NCBI RefSeq assembly: GCF_008831305.1
Contig: NZ_ML708611.1
Location: forward strand, 272,417 to 336,416
DNA: 64,000 nucleotides
From: Kocuria coralli
GTDB lineage: Bacteria > Actinomycetota > Actinomycetes > Actinomycetales > Micrococcaceae
Reading direction: 5' to 3'
Made by a program: the position numbers and the translations under genes. This document shows positions 63,516-64,000 of the stretch, piece after piece. Below the pieces are notes generated by a model. The model saw nothing but the letters and a program-made list of their open reading frames with translations. It did no database searches and was not told the origin of the DNA. The stretch's first letter is position 1, and each line of letters begins with the position of its first letter.

Positions 63516-64000
63516 ATGAACGGGGCAGGTCAGAAGGGGTTCGGGCCCTTCGAAGACGCTGAGGGGAACGAGGTTCCCGCCACCAGCGTTGGCGCTGGGA
63601 ACACCGGCGGGAACGGGGTTCCTTCCGGTCTGGGGCAGGGCCCCATCGCCGGTTCCCTCGGCGGTGTCGAAGGTGATGGGCGAAACAACGACGCCGACGC
63701 CCCTACGCCCGGCACTGCTGGTACTGCCCCTACCCAGGAGCCCCTGGAGCTGTCGTTCCTCGATGGGGAGACCGCCCGGCAGCTGGTGGCCGGTATTCAG
63801 GCGGCCGCGCGGGTGGAGGCCGCCGCCAGGGGCCAGCTGCTGCGGTTGACCGCAGACCTGTACGAGGCGGCGTTGGCGCGCCGGGGTGAGACCCTGCCCG
63901 ATCGCCTAGCTACCGCCGGGCCGGGGGCCTCGGCCGCGGCTGTGGCGTATGGGTCGGTGGATGTGGTGGTTGGTGATGTGGCCGCAGAAATCGCGGTGGC
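63516..64000 (+). CDS. DUF222/HNH-type protein, 3' end outside the window
   Basis: The first 161 codons of a protein cut by the right edge. About 75 low-complexity residues (Gly, Thr, Pro, Asn) lead to LSFLDGETARQLVAGIQAAARVE and LTADLYEAALARRGE, the DUF222 (13E12-type) opening. Full-length relatives usually end in an HNH endonuclease domain and occur in many copies. ATG 63516 has GGGAGG eight bases upstream. The HNH part is not visible here, so its presence is inferred. Confidence 0.7.
   Translation, partial: MNGAGQKGFGPFEDAEGNEVPATSVGAGNTGGNGVPSGLGQGPIAGSLGGVEGDGRNNDADAPTPGTAGTAPTQEPLELSFLDGETARQLVAGIQAAARVEAAARGQLLRLTADLYEAALARRGETLPDRLATAGPGASAAAVAYGSVDVVVGDVAAEIAV

Overview
The window is a GC-rich, densely packed actinobacterial chromosome segment. 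GTG and TTG starts, start/stop overlaps of 1 to 4 bases, tRNA genes with no encoded CCA, a GTP-type PEP carboxykinase, a DtxR/IdeR-like iron box, a very long Lhr helicase, a DUF4232 lipoprotein and a DUF222/HNH protein all point to Actinobacteria, probably Micrococcales and perhaps Micrococcaceae. The family assignment is inference. I see no CRISPR array, no insertion sequence and no prophage.

Layout. 1-1.6 kb: a long-chain acyl-CoA ligase cut by the left edge. 1.9-5.1 kb: a response regulator, a sensor kinase and a kinase-like membrane protein in one operon. 5.2-5.9 kb: a Tag-like glycosylase. 5.9-11.0 kb: E1alpha, E1beta and E2 of a 2-oxoacid dehydrogenase, with a HisC-type aminotransferase upstream. 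11.1-12.6 kb: purB and its hairpin. 12.7-20.3 kb: a degenerate ApbE-like protein, an EcsC-like protein, an atypical pyruvate-kinase-like protein, a spermidine-synthase-like protein, an acylphosphatase coupled to a DsbA-like lipoprotein, a PfpI protein and a 60-residue membrane protein. 20.4-21.5 kb: a lipoprotein of unknown role.

21.6-30.8 kb is the most distinctive accessory block. It holds a catabolic-type shikimate/quinate dehydrogenase diverging from an operon of an FAD dehydrogenase, a TIM-barrel isomerase/dehydratase, a LysR regulator and a Gfo/Idh/MocA dehydrogenase. A tctC-tctB-tctA carboxylate transporter converges on it across a 30-bp hairpin. The divergent promoter carries a perfect 21-bp palindrome and a 17-bp tandem repeat. 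I read it as an uptake and oxidation module for a shikimate- or quinate-like carboxylate; the substrate is inferred.

31-40 kb: manA and manB diverge, followed by pckG and an iron-siderophore ABC operon behind an iron box. 40.1-44.6 kb: tRNA-Arg, an aldo-keto reductase, a SixA-type phosphatase, a winged-helix regulator with an unusual AT-rich upstream region, upp, tadA and tRNA-Ser. 44.8-47.5 kb: an amino acid permease with a Usp-like tail, overlapping a tandem Usp gene. 47.8-51.1 kb: a 2Fe-2S ferredoxin and a 970-residue FAD/Fe-S oxidase. 51.3-57.0 kb: a DUF4232 lipoprotein overlapping lhr. 57.1-63.3 kb: idi, an RluA-type pseudouridine synthase, a GH76 protein, a degenerate Nudix protein, tgt, an SRPBCC protein and an MBL-fold hydrolase. 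The right edge cuts a DUF222-type protein.
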